Assembly: GCF_030657335.1 (NCBI RefSeq)
Contig: NZ_CP131039.1
Location: 1,752,501 to 1,816,500, forward strand
Direction of reading: 5' to 3'
Origin: Croceibacterium aestuarii
Lineage (GTDB): Bacteria; Pseudomonadota; Alphaproteobacteria; Sphingomonadales; Sphingomonadaceae
DNA length: 64,000 nucleotides
Shown: positions 36,322-45,272 of the stretch, in pieces
How the letters are laid out: every line of letters begins with the position of its first letter
Position numbering within the stretch: the stretch's first letter is position 1
Notes under the pieces: generated by a model
Database searches by the model: none
What the model saw: the letters and a program-made list of their open reading frames with translations, nothing else
Told to the model about the DNA's origin: nothing
Program-made: the position numbers and the translations under genes

Positions 36322-36732
36322 ATGAAACGCGTTGCCGCCGTCACCACTGCCGCGGCCGCCCTGGCCCTCGCGGGACCGGCCTGGTCGCACCACAGCTTCG
36401 CGATGTTCGATCGCGACCATCCGATCAAGATCGCGGGCACGATCAAGGAATTCCAGTGGGTCAACCCGCACACCTGGATCCAGATCCTCGTGCCCGGGCC
36501 CGGCGGCAAGGTCACCGAGTGGGGCCTCGAAGGGCGCAGCCCCAATATCCTCGCCCGCCGCGATTGGACGCGCAAGACGCTCAAGCCAGGCGACAAGGTC
36601 ACGCTGACGATATTTCCGCTCAAGAGCGGTCAACCCGGCGGGGCGATCGAACTGGTCGAGTTCGAGGACGGGCGCACGCTCTATGCCGATACCCCGGCCG
36701 CGGTCGACACCAACGAGGAGAACCGCAAGTGA
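36322..36732 (+). CDS. DUF6152-family secreted protein
   Basis: 136 aa. A signal peptide (MKRVAAVTTAAAALALAG, cleavage near AWS-HHS) exposes HHSFAMFD at the mature N-terminus, followed by IKIAGTIKEFQWVNPHTWIQI, the core pattern of DUF6152. A small beta-barrel is likely, with the terminal His pair suited to metal binding, but no function is known. It is coupled to the next gene by a GTGA overlap and preceded by a perfect inverted repeat. Confidence 0.88.
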   Translation: MKRVAAVTTAAAALALAGPAWSHHSFAMFDRDHPIKIAGTIKEFQWVNPHTWIQILVPGPGGKVTEWGLEGRSPNILARRDWTRKTLKPGDKVTLTIFPLKSGQPGGAIELVEFEDGRTLYADTPAAVDTNEENRK

Positions 36733-37469
36733 GGCGACTGCTGGCCGCTCTTGCGCTGACCTGCTGCGCCGTGCCCGCCGCCGCGGCCGAAGAGGCGAAG
36801 CATCCCGACTTCTCCGGCCTGTGGGTCATCTCGGAGCGCTCGGCGAGCCGCGACAACGACGAGAACTTTCGCGAGATGAAGCCCGAGGAGTACCTCAACG
36901 CCAAGGGCCTCGCGGCGATCGCCGAAGTGCACATCGCCTACGATCCCGGGGCGCAGTGCCTGCCTTCGCTGCCGCGACACCTCGGCTATCCCTATCCGAT
37001 GGAAATCGTCCAGACGGGCAGCCGCCTGGTCAACCTTTTCGAGGCCGACACGGTGTTCCGCATCGTCTACCTCGACGGGCGTGGCCACCCCGACCCGGAT
37101 GCCGACACGCGCTTCATGGGCCACGCGGTCGGCCACTGGGATGGTAACGAGCTGGTGGTCGAATCCGCCAACTTCAACGGCAAGGCCTGGCTCAGCGCCA
37201 GCGGGCTGCCTGAATCCGAGAAGGCCAGCCTCGTCGAACGTTACTCGCTTCAGGACGGCGGCAAGACGCTGCAGGTCATCGCAAAGTACGAGGACCCCGA
37301 ATACCTCACTCGGCCGATCTGGCGGCGCTATCTCTACAACTTGCGCAACGACTGGGAGATCAGCGAGTACATCTGCAACGAGGGCAATCGCGACAATGCC
37401 CTGCAACCGCGCGAGGGCGAGCCGGGGGCGATCCGCATCGACGATGTGGTCAAGCGCGAGGGGCAGTAG
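36729..37469 (+). CDS. Secreted protein of unknown function, partner of DUF6152
   Basis: 246 aa, starting at GTG inside the DUF6152 stop (GTGA). The leader RRLLAALALTCCAVPAAAAEE is a signal peptide. The mature domain opens HPDFSGLWVISERSA, has GAQCLPSLPRHLGYPYPMEIVQ, and later HAVGHWDGNELVVESANFNGKAW; such HPDxSGxW proteins recur next to DUF6152 genes. I read them as a secreted pair acting together, perhaps with the upstream sugar dehydrogenase, but no activity is known. Confidence 0.85.
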   Translation: MRRLLAALALTCCAVPAAAAEEAKHPDFSGLWVISERSASRDNDENFREMKPEEYLNAKGLAAIAEVHIAYDPGAQCLPSLPRHLGYPYPMEIVQTGSRLVNLFEADTVFRIVYLDGRGHPDPDADTRFMGHAVGHWDGNELVVESANFNGKAWLSASGLPESEKASLVERYSLQDGGKTLQVIAKYEDPEYLTRPIWRRYLYNLRNDWEISEYICNEGNRDNALQPREGEPGAIRIDDVVKREGQ

Positions 37470-37646
37470 GCGGGGAGGCTCGATCGGGCGGAGGCGAGGC
37501 AGCGTCCGGCCGCGCTGCCCGGCGAAATAGAAAAGTTTCTCGGTTCCGTCGCAGAAATCAGCGTACGCGCCGCGCTGCGCCGTCTATGTACTCCCGCAAC
37601 GTGCCGACCGTAGTGGCGCACGGGCCGGACTGCGAGGGAGGCGTTC

Positions 37647-39440
37647 ATGGTTCTTGTCGCCGGTGCGTACCTGCCGCTGGTGGTTGCCGCGGTCCTCGTT
37701 CTCCTGCTGCTCGCTTTCGCCTTCGAGGTCAGGCCGCCGGAAGTCGTAGCCATCGCAGCGGTCGCGCTGCTGCTCGCGCTCGGCGTCCTGACGGCCGACG
37801 ACCTGCTCGCGTCGCTGAGCAATCCGGCGCCGCTGACCATTGCCGGGATGTTCATCGTCTCGGCGGCGCTGGTGCGGACGGGTCTGCTCGACGACTTCGC
37901 GCGGATGGTGACTCAGCGGGCAAAGGATTCGCCGCGCACTGCGGTGGCGATGCTGCTGGCGCTTGTCGCCGTGCTCTCGGCCTTCACCAACAACACGCCG
38001 CTGGTGATGATGATGGTTCCGGTCGGCATGGTGCTGGCCAAGCAGCTCGGCGAAGCCTCGTCGAAGCTGCTTATGCCGATTTCGTTCGCCGCGATCCTCG
38101 GCGGAACCTGCACGCTTATCGGCACGTCGACCAACCTGCTGGTCGACGGCGTCGCGCGCGACGCGGGGCTCGCGCCTTTCTCGATCTTCGAAATCGCCCC
38201 GGTCGGAATCATCGTGGCGATTGCCGGCCTCGCCTATCTCGTCGTCGCGCGGTCTCTCTTGCCTGTGCGCCCCACGGTGGCCTCGCTGGTCGATGCAAGC
38301 GACGACAAGCGCTTCACCGTTTCGGTGGCGATCGAGGACAGCTCAGCCTTCATCGGCCAGGCGGCTTCGACGATTTCCGCCTTCAGCCGCGGTGACAGGC
38401 GTCTGATCGACTTGATCCGCGGGGCCCATTCCATGCGCGACAACCTCGCCGATACGGTGCTCCAGAGCGGCGATGTGCTCATCCTGCGCTGCCCGGCCAA
38501 GGATCTGCTGACGATCAAGGAGAGCGCCAGCATGCGGCTCGCCGGATCGGCCGACGAGCCCGACCTGATCGCTTTGACCAGCCGCACCTCGACCGTCATC
38601 GAAACGCTGCTGCTGCCGGATTCGCAGATCGTCGGCCACAGACTTTCCGACCTGGCGATCCGCCGCCGCTACAACGTTCACCCCATCGCGCTGCACCGCC
38701 GCGGCAGCAACCTGCGCGAGCGATTCGAGAACGTCGCGCTCGAGCCGGGCGACACGGTCCTGTTCGAAGGGGAGCGCGAGGATCTCGACCGCTTCGTCGA
38801 AAGCGAGAAGCTGCTCAACCTGGCCGAACCCAAGGCGCGCGGCTTCCGCACCGCCAAGGCGCCGATCGCGCTGGCGGCGCTGGTGGCTATCGTCGCCGGG
38901 GCGGCGATCGACATCCTGCCCTTGCCGGCGCTCGTGACGCTCGGCGTCGCGGTCGTGCTGGTCACTCGCTGCATCGAGCCCGAAGAGGCCTTTGCCGCTG
39001 TCGACTGGCGGATCATCGCGCTGATCGTCGCCATGCTGGCGATCGGTACTGCGCTGGAGAAGGCGGAACTGGTCGAAACGGCGGTCGCCGCAGTCACTCC
39101 CGCGCTCGGGGGATTCTCGCCTTGGGTTGCGCTGGCGGCAATCTACCTCCTCAGCCTGCTGCTGACCGAGCTGGTCACCAACAACGCCGTCGCCGTGGTC
39201 GTCACCCCCATCGCCATCAAGCTCGCGGTGGCGCTCGGCTCGGACCCGCGCCCGTTCGTGATCGCGGTGATGTTCGCCGCCAGCGCCAGTTTCCTGACGC
39301 CGATCGGCTACCAGACCAACACCCTGGTCTATGGCGCCGGTGGCTACCGGTTTGCCGATTTCCTGGGGTTCGGTTCGCCGCTGACGGTCGTGGTGGCGAT
39401 CGTCACGATGATCGCCATCCCGCTGCTCTGGCCGCTGTGA
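37647..39440 (+). CDS. SLC13/DASS-type carrier with two central TrkA-C domains
   Basis: 597 aa. N-terminal helices contain the SNT-like motif FTNNTPLVMMMVPV and the GGTCTLIGTSTNLLVDG segment of the DASS family. A soluble middle part (about 215-390) holds two RCK_C/TrkA-C regions (DRRLIDLIRGAHSMRDNLADTVLQSGDVLILR and VHPIALHRRGSNLRERFENVALEPGDTVLFEG). A second membrane half has LTELVTNNAVAVVVTPIAIKLA and LTPIGYQTNTLVYGAGGY. Members move dicarboxylates, sulfate or similar anions with Na+; the TrkA-C parts suggest ligand gating. Confidence 0.92.
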   Translation: MVLVAGAYLPLVVAAVLVLLLLAFAFEVRPPEVVAIAAVALLLALGVLTADDLLASLSNPAPLTIAGMFIVSAALVRTGLLDDFARMVTQRAKDSPRTAVAMLLALVAVLSAFTNNTPLVMMMVPVGMVLAKQLGEASSKLLMPISFAAILGGTCTLIGTSTNLLVDGVARDAGLAPFSIFEIAPVGIIVAIAGLAYLVVARSLLPVRPTVASLVDASDDKRFTVSVAIEDSSAFIGQAASTISAFSRGDRRLIDLIRGAHSMRDNLADTVLQSGDVLILRCPAKDLLTIKESASMRLAGSADEPDLIALTSRTSTVIETLLLPDSQIVGHRLSDLAIRRRYNVHPIALHRRGSNLRERFENVALEPGDTVLFEGEREDLDRFVESEKLLNLAEPKARGFRTAKAPIALAALVAIVAGAAIDILPLPALVTLGVAVVLVTRCIEPEEAFAAVDWRIIALIVAMLAIGTALEKAELVETAVAAVTPALGGFSPWVALAAIYLLSLLLTELVTNNAVAVVVTPIAIKLAVALGSDPRPFVIAVMFAASASFLTPIGYQTNTLVYGAGGYRFADFLGFGSPLTVVVAIVTMIAIPLLWPL

Positions 39441-39528
39441 CGAGCGCGGTTGCCAGCGATTTGTGGCTCTGCGTTAATCGAATAGAGAGCCGGGTGGCCC
39501 ATGCGCAGAGGGTCAGGAGACACCCGCA

Positions 39529-39702
39529 ATGAAATTCGTTTCGCTCAAGTCCCGCGGCGGCAACTATCTCGTCGTCGCCTCGAACATCGCCTGGCTGCGT
39601 TCGGCCGAGCACGGCCAGACCACGGTCGGCATCGTCGGCAGTTCCCCGCTGGTGGTGACCGGCACCGTCGATGAAGTGGCGGCGATGGTCGTCGGCGGCT
39701 GA
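39529..39702 (+). CDS. Small protein, FlbD/SwrD-like in pattern
   Basis: 57 aa. AGGAG lies 9 nt before the ATG. The sequence MKFVSLKSRGGNYLVVASNIAWLR, then TTVGIVGSSPLVVTGTVDEVAAMV, follows the layout of the small FlbD family (N-terminal strands, an N-x-I turn, then a V-x-E-S/G-x-x-EV helix). No flagellar genes are in the window, so a motility link is only a resemblance. It ends 2 bp from the convergent smc stop. Confidence 0.65.
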   Translation: MKFVSLKSRGGNYLVVASNIAWLRSAEHGQTTVGIVGSSPLVVTGTVDEVAAMVVGG

Positions 39703-39704
39703 CG

Positions 39705-42700
39705 CTATTCGGCGGCGAGCAGTTCGGCTTCCCCGAGATCGACGCTGACGAGGCGGCTGACGCCCTTCTCGACCATCGTTACCCCGAACAGGCGATGCAT
39801 GCGGCTCATGGTCACCGCGTTATGGGTGACGATGAGGTAGCGGGTCTGCGTCTCCTGGACCATCGAGTCGAGCAAGTCGCAAAAGCGATCGATATTGGCG
39901 TCGTCGAGCGGCGCGTCGACCTCGTCGAGCACGCAGATTGGTGCCGGATTGGTTAAGAACAGCGCAAAGATAAGTGCCGTTGCGGTTAGCGCCTGCTCGC
40001 CGCCCGAGAGCAGGTTGAGCGAGGTCAGGCGCTTCCCCGGGGGCTGGGCGTAGATTTCCAGGCCCGCCTCGAGCGGATCGTCGGAATCGACAAGTGCGAG
40101 GTGCGCACTCCCGCCTTCGAACAGCCGGGTGAACAGCTTCTGGAAGTGGCCGTCGACCGCCTCGAAGGCGCTGCGCAGCCGTTCGCGGCCCTCGCGGTTG
40201 AGATTGCCGATCGAGCCGCGCAGCCGGTTGACCGCCTCGGCCAGCTCGGCCTGCTCCTCGACGCTGGCGCCGTGTTCCTGCTCCAGCTTGGCCAGTTCGT
40301 CGGCGGCGACGAGGTTGACCGGGCCGATCCGTTCGCGCGCCGCGACGAGGCGGTCCATTTCCTCGCTCTCGCCAGACGAATCCCCGATCGCCTCGGGATC
40401 GAATTCGAAACGCCCCGCGAGCAGCGGCGGCGGGCACTGGAAGCGTTCGCCCGAAATGCGTGCCATTTCCTCGCGGCGTTGTTCCTCGTTCTCCGCGCGC
40501 GCCGCGGCTCCCGCGCGGTTCTCGCGCGCCGCCGCAAGCGCCTCCGCCGCTTCGGCAAGGGCAGCTTCGGCCGCCTTGACCTCTTCGCCGACGGCAGCCA
40601 CGGCGGCCTCGGCTGCGGAGAGCTCTTCGCCGAGCCTGCGGCGCACCGCATCGCCCTGCTCGATTTCGCGCAGCAGTCCGGCGGGTTTTGCTGCAACCAC
40701 TGCGCGTTCCTCGGCGATTTCCTCGAACCGGCGCTCCATCTCGGCGAGCCGGCGGGCGGCGTCCCCGGCGCGCGCTTCCCAGCCCTTCATGTCGGCGCGC
40801 AGCGCCCCGGTCCGTTCGCGCGCCACGGCCAGTGCCTGATCGTGCGCGGCGAGTGCGGCGAGCGCCGCCTGCAGCGCGGTGCGGGCGGCTTCGTGCCTGG
40901 CGCGTGCGGCCTCGAGCGTGGCGCGGCCGCTCTCCGGGTCGGGCAGCGTGGTGCGCTTGTCCTGCGCCGCGGCCAGGTCCTTCTCCGCCGCGGCGCGCTG
41001 TTCGGCGAGGTCGGCGGCGTGGGCATCGAGCTGTTCGAGCCGCGACGCGAGCCGCTCGCGCGCCGCCTCGGCCTGGTCGAGCGCGCGCAGCGCCTGGCGT
41101 TCGCGCTCGGAGGCCTGGGCGACCTCGCGCTCCATTCCGACGAGCTCGCGTTGCAGCGCATGAAGCGCTTCGCTTGCCGCCGAACAGGCCGTTTCCGCAG
41201 TGTTCGCCGCTTCGCGCAACGCAGGTAGTTCGGCTTCGAGGTCGGCGAAGCGGTTTTCAGCCTCGAGCCGGGCCGCTTCGGCAGCGCCTTCGCCGCGGGC
41301 GACGAAGCCGTCCCAGCGGCGCAGCGCTCCGGCCCTGGTCACCAGCCATTCGCCTGGGCCGAGCGAGCGCCCGTCGTCGCTCTCCACGACGTGGACCAGC
41401 GCCAGTCGGGCGGCGAGTTCGGGCGGGCACGACGGGACATGGTCGGCGAGGCTGTCGGCGACTTTCGCGGGAGCCGCGGAGCCGGTCCAGAAACGCCCCT
41501 CGCTGTCCGCTCCCGGCTGGCCAAGCGGCGCCTTGGCGTCGCGTCCCAGCACGGCGGCGAGCGCGCGCTCGTAGCCCCTGGCGGCGCCGACCCTGTCGAG
41601 TGCGGCGGGCAGGCCGTGCTTGTTGGCGGCCTGCCGCGCGCGGGCCTCGCGGTCGCGCGCCAGCGCGTTGTATTCACGCTCGATACCGGCCAGTTCCGCT
41701 TTGGCAGAGGACAGCGCGCTCGATGCCGCCTCGCGCTTCTCGGTGAGCGTTTCCTTGCGGGCCTGCCCGGCTTCGAGGTCCGCGCGCAGCCGGGTCAGCG
41801 CCTGGCCGGCCGCTTCGGCTGAGCGTTTCGCCTCTGCCACGGCCTCGGCGGGATCGCCTTCGCCGTTCAGCGCCGCGCGCGCCTCGTCCTGCCGGCGCAG
41901 TTCGGCGGCGATACGATCGAGCCGGGTCTGGGCCTGCGCCACTTCGGCTTCGGCCACGCGCCATTCGGCTTCGACCCCGGCGTGGTCTGCGGTCGCCTTG
42001 GCCAGCGCCAGTTCGGCAGCGCGGCCGGCGCGCTCGGCTTCTTCGGTTTCCTCGGCAATGGCGGGGCGGCGCGCCTCGTTCTCGGCCAAGGCGCGCTCGT
42101 TGGCTTCGAGCTCGCCCTGCAGCCGCTTCATCGCCTCGGCGGCATCGCCGGTCAGCCGGTCGGCATCGCCGCGGTCTTCTTCCAGCCGCTGCTTCTGCCG
42201 GTCTAGGTCGGCGAGCCGCTCCTCTGCCGCTTCGAGCTGGCTGGAAAGCGCCGCCATGCGGTGGCCGTGGGCGCTGGCGTCATCGCGGCGGTCGGCGAGC
42301 TCGTCGCGCACCTCGGCGAGCTTTTCCGCGAGCGCCGCCTGTGCCTTCTGCGCGGCGTCTGCAGCGGCCTTGGCCGCATCGACCTGGCCGTCTGCCAGCC
42401 GCGCCTGCTCGCGCGCCGCCTCGGCAGCGGCGGCGGCATCGCGCCAGCGCGCGAACAGCAGCCGCGCCTCGGCGACGCGGATCTGGTCGGACAGCGCCTT
42501 GTAGCGCTCGGCCTGCTTCGCCTGCCGGCGCAGGCTGGCGATCTGGCTGTCGAGCCCGGCCATGAGATCTTCGAGCCGGGCGAGGTTGGCCTCGGTCTGG
42601 CGCAGCTTGCCCTCGGCATCGCGGCGGCGGACGTGAAGTCCGGCGATTCCTGCCGCCTCTTCGAGCATCATCCGGCGTTCGGCCGGCTTGGCGGCGATCA

Positions 42701-43127
42701 CCCCGGCGATCTTGCCCTGGCTGACCAGCGCGGGACTGTGCGCGCCGGTGGCTGCATCGGCGAAGACCAGCGCAACGTCCTTGGCGCGCACGTCGCGTCC
42801 GTTGACGCGATAGGCGCTGCCCGCGCCGCGCTCGATCCGGCGGGTGACCTGCAGTTCCTCTCCGTCGGCGGCGAAGGCGTCGAGCACGACCTCGGCAAAG
42901 TCGCGCTGCGGGCGCTGCGCGGTGCCGGCGAAGATGACATCGTCCATTCCGCCCGAGCGCAGCGACTTGGGCGAGTTTTCACCCATCACCCAGCGGATGG
43001 CTTCGAGCAGGTTCGACTTGCCGCAGCCGTTCGGACCTACGACGCCGGTCAGCCCGGGTTCGATGCGCAGCTCAGCCGGTTCGACGAAGCTCTTGAAGCC
43101 TGAGAGCTTGAGCTTCCTGAACTGCAT
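39705..43127 (-). CDS. smc: Chromosome segregation protein SMC
   Basis: 1140-aa condensin ATPase that organises and segregates the chromosome with ScpA/ScpB. The N-terminal head has MQFRKLKLSGFKSFVEP and Walker A GPNGCGKSN (about 33-41). Long coiled coils flank a central hinge (about 480-620), and the C-terminal head has the signature LLSGGEQALTATALIFALF and Walker B ICVLDEVDAPLDD. Long open frames on the opposite strand here are shadows caused by high GC. It is the last gene of the dciA-dsbA-dsbA-smc run. Confidence 0.97.
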   Translation of the reverse strand: MQFRKLKLSGFKSFVEPAELRIEPGLTGVVGPNGCGKSNLLEAIRWVMGENSPKSLRSGGMDDVIFAGTAQRPQRDFAEVVLDAFAADGEELQVTRRIERGAGSAYRVNGRDVRAKDVALVFADAATGAHSPALVSQGKIAGVIAAKPAERRMMLEEAAGIAGLHVRRRDAEGKLRQTEANLARLEDLMAGLDSQIASLRRQAKQAERYKALSDQIRVAEARLLFARWRDAAAAAEAAREQARLADGQVDAAKAAADAAQKAQAALAEKLAEVRDELADRRDDASAHGHRMAALSSQLEAAEERLADLDRQKQRLEEDRGDADRLTGDAAEAMKRLQGELEANERALAENEARRPAIAEETEEAERAGRAAELALAKATADHAGVEAEWRVAEAEVAQAQTRLDRIAAELRRQDEARAALNGEGDPAEAVAEAKRSAEAAGQALTRLRADLEAGQARKETLTEKREAASSALSSAKAELAGIEREYNALARDREARARQAANKHGLPAALDRVGAARGYERALAAVLGRDAKAPLGQPGADSEGRFWTGSAAPAKVADSLADHVPSCPPELAARLALVHVVESDDGRSLGPGEWLVTRAGALRRWDGFVARGEGAAEAARLEAENRFADLEAELPALREAANTAETACSAASEALHALQRELVGMEREVAQASERERQALRALDQAEAARERLASRLEQLDAHAADLAEQRAAAEKDLAAAQDKRTTLPDPESGRATLEAARARHEAARTALQAALAALAAHDQALAVARERTGALRADMKGWEARAGDAARRLAEMERRFEEIAEERAVVAAKPAGLLREIEQGDAVRRRLGEELSAAEAAVAAVGEEVKAAEAALAEAAEALAAARENRAGAAARAENEEQRREEMARISGERFQCPPPLLAGRFEFDPEAIGDSSGESEEMDRLVAARERIGPVNLVAADELAKLEQEHGASVEEQAELAEAVNRLRGSIGNLNREGRERLRSAFEAVDGHFQKLFTRLFEGGSAHLALVDSDDPLEAGLEIYAQPPGKRLTSLNLLSGGEQALTATALIFALFLTNPAPICVLDEVDAPLDDANIDRFCDLLDSMVQETQTRYLIVTHNAVTMSRMHRLFGVTMVEKGVSRLVSVDLGEAELLAAE

Positions 43128-43154
43128 GGCCGCTCGCGTTTCCCCGGCGCCGCG

Positions 43155-43898
43155 TCAGCGGGCCCCGGCGTTCTGCAGGTTGGCCTCGAGCTCCGACCAG
43201 CGCAGCGTGCCGAGATTGCGGCCGTTGATGAAGAAGGTCGGGGTGCCGGTGACGTTGAGCTCCTCCGACTGCTTTTCCGAGCGATCAGCGATCTCGGTGA
43301 GGCTCTTGAAGTCCGAAAGGCACTCCAGCTGCTGGTCGCGGGGGATGCCGCGCGCCGCGAAGAAGTCGATCAGCCCGAGATCCTGCGCCAGCTTGGGGAA
43401 GCGCTGTTTCTCCGGCAGCGTCATGGCGCTCTGCATCAGTTCGGGGTTCTGCTGCACGGGGGCGACGATCTGCGGCAGGTTCTGCCACACCTGCTCGGAC
43501 AGCGGGATATAGGCCGACGGATCGTTGCCGCAGCGGGCGAGGCGGGCGATGGTCAGGTCGATGGCGTCGTGAATCTGGTTGCGCAGCTCGTAGCTGACGA
43601 CCCCGCTGGCGACGTACTTGTTCTTGATCGGTTCACCGGCCTCGGCGTCGAATTCGGCGCAGTGCGGGCAGGTGTGGCTGGCGTATTCGACCAGCTTCAC
43701 CGGCGCGTCCGGGTTGCCGATCTGGTGCCCGCCCTCGGGCGTCACCGTGGCGACGTCGAGCCAGCTGCCGCCGTTGGGCGCAGGGATCGGGGCGATCGCT
43801 TCGGAAACGGCGGTCGCGTCGTCGGTCTTGTCGCCGCCGCAGGCGGTGAGGCCGGCAGCGAGGAGGGCGGCAAGGGCGAAACGTCGGAACATGGTCAT
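43155..43898 (-). CDS. DsbA-family thiol oxidoreductase, lipoprotein form
   Basis: 247 aa. The signal peptide ends in a lipobox, GLTAC with Cys20, so the protein is membrane-anchored in the periplasm. The thioredoxin-fold active site is Cys77-Pro-His-Cys80 (ASHTCPHCAEF), the DsbA-type dipeptide, and the cis-Pro loop is VTGTPTFFINGRNLG. It lies 110 bp downstream of a second DsbA and 27 bp upstream of smc. Two paralogues in tandem suggest different substrates or locations. Confidence 0.9.
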   Translation of the reverse strand: MTMFRRFALAALLAAGLTACGGDKTDDATAVSEAIAPIPAPNGGSWLDVATVTPEGGHQIGNPDAPVKLVEYASHTCPHCAEFDAEAGEPIKNKYVASGVVSYELRNQIHDAIDLTIARLARCGNDPSAYIPLSEQVWQNLPQIVAPVQQNPELMQSAMTLPEKQRFPKLAQDLGLIDFFAARGIPRDQQLECLSDFKSLTEIADRSEKQSEELNVTGTPTFFINGRNLGTLRWSELEANLQNAGAR

Positions 43899-44008
43899 GG
43901 CAGGCCTGTCAGCTGGATACGGATGGGGAGGCTAGCCCAGTGGGGCCGGGCGTCAAAGCGCGGTAACCTTGCGCGCGCTCCTTTTGCACAGGCTTGTGCC
44001 CCGCGGGG

Positions 44009-44683
44009 TCAGTTGTTCGGTGCGGCGACGACCTTCTGAAGCTGGTCCCAGGTGTAGACGCCCTTGAGCAGCTTGCCGTTGAGCAGGAAGTTCGGCGTGG
44101 AATTCACTCCGTCAGCCTGCGCTGCGGCGTCCGCCTTGTCGGCCAGCGCCTTGATCGCCGTTTCGTCGCTCAGGCAGCGGTCGACCTGGGCGCGGCTATA
44201 CCCCCGCGTTTCCATCATCCCGTAAAAATCGAGATCCGACGCGATGGCCCGCATCCTGGCGCCGAGCGCACCCGACTGCCAGCGCTGCCGCTGCGAGGGC
44301 AGCGTCAGCTGCCAGGCGGTGGTCCATTTGTCCTGACGAGCGAAGAACATGTCGTGATTGCCCCAGAACTTCGACGGGTCGCCGCAGTTGACCAGCACCA
44401 CCGCGGCGAGGTCGACCGGGTCGCGGATGACGTTGCGCACTTCGACCGAGGCCTTCCCGGTCTGGACCAGCGACAGCTTGATCGGCGCGTCGGCTTCCTT
44501 GAAGAATTCGCCGCAGTGCGGGCAGGTATAGCTGACATATTCGACCAGCTTGGTCGGTGCGTCGGGATTGCCCATCCGGTGCCCGGCCGCGGTCACGGCA
44601 TAGGTGCCGAGCCAGTTCTGTGCCGAAACGGCGGCCAGCGGCGCAAGTGCGACCAGCACGGCAGCCAGCAGGTACTTCTTCAT
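44009..44683 (-). CDS. DsbA-family thiol:disulfide oxidoreductase, soluble periplasmic
   Basis: 224 aa with a cleavable signal peptide (MKKYLLAAVLVALAPLAAVSA). The active site is Cys54-Pro-His-Cys57 (SYTCPHCGEFF) and the cis-Pro loop is VNSTPNFLLNGKLLKG. The HRMGNPDAPTKLVEY lead-in is shared with the lipoprotein paralogue just downstream, showing duplication. The ATG overlaps the dciA stop by 4 bp, so translation is coupled. Confidence 0.92.
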   Translation of the reverse strand: MKKYLLAAVLVALAPLAAVSAQNWLGTYAVTAAGHRMGNPDAPTKLVEYVSYTCPHCGEFFKEADAPIKLSLVQTGKASVEVRNVIRDPVDLAAVVLVNCGDPSKFWGNHDMFFARQDKWTTAWQLTLPSQRQRWQSGALGARMRAIASDLDFYGMMETRGYSRAQVDRCLSDETAIKALADKADAAAQADGVNSTPNFLLNGKLLKGVYTWDQLQKVVAAPNN

Positions 44684-45243
44684 CCCTCTCGATCCTCCTT
44701 GTCGCCCAGGCTGCGGGCGAGCGATTCCAGCACCGTACGCAATTCCGGGTCGCCGATGTCGCGCAGCGAATCCCCCAGTTCCATGGGAATCGGCTTGAGC
44801 GACGGGGGCGCCGCCGCTGCCTCTTGAGCCCGATTGCCACTGTACGGGGGCTTAACCTCGCCTTGGCGCATCTTGACCCGCGACACAGCCTTGTATCCGA
44901 AGAAGCGATTCACCCGTTCGATGATCTCGGGAATGACGTGCTGGATCAACGGGGCGTGCGCCGGCAGCACGACGAGTTGCAGGATGCCTTCGCTCTTCTC
45001 CCCCGGCGGGAAGCGGATCGATTCGGGCATGCAGACCTTGGCGTGATGCTCACCGACGATTTCCGGCCAGCGGGTGACGACCGAGCTCTGTACGAAGCCG
45101 AAGCGGCGGAAAGCGGCGCGGCCGATTTGCGGCACGAGGTCGGCGACGGGGCGCGCCGGTCCGCCGCGCGGCCGTTCATAGACCTTGGCCTTCGACGTTG
45201 CCGCCTTGGCCGGCCGTTTCGGTTTGTCGCTGTCGCTTCCCAT
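44680..45243 (-). CDS. dciA: DciA family protein (DUF721), replicative helicase loader
   Basis: 187 aa. DciA replaces DnaC in most bacteria and helps load DnaB at the origin. The DUF721 core is RWPEIVGEHHAKVCMPESIRFP, GILQLVVLPAHAPLIQHVIPEIIERVNRFFGYKAVSRV. A basic N-terminal tail and an alphaproteobacterial C-terminal extension flank it. ATG at 45243 or 45258 are both possible. It is divergent from mutY with about 29 bp between start codons, and coupled to the dsbA gene downstream. Confidence 0.9.
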   Translation of the reverse strand: MGSDSDKPKRPAKAATSKAKVYERPRGGPARPVADLVPQIGRAAFRRFGFVQSSVVTRWPEIVGEHHAKVCMPESIRFPPGEKSEGILQLVVLPAHAPLIQHVIPEIIERVNRFFGYKAVSRVKMRQGEVKPPYSGNRAQEAAAAPPSLKPIPMELGDSLRDIGDPELRTVLESLARSLGDKEDREG

Positions 45244-45272
45244 GGTCGCCGCGGCCATGCCATAGGCGGGGC

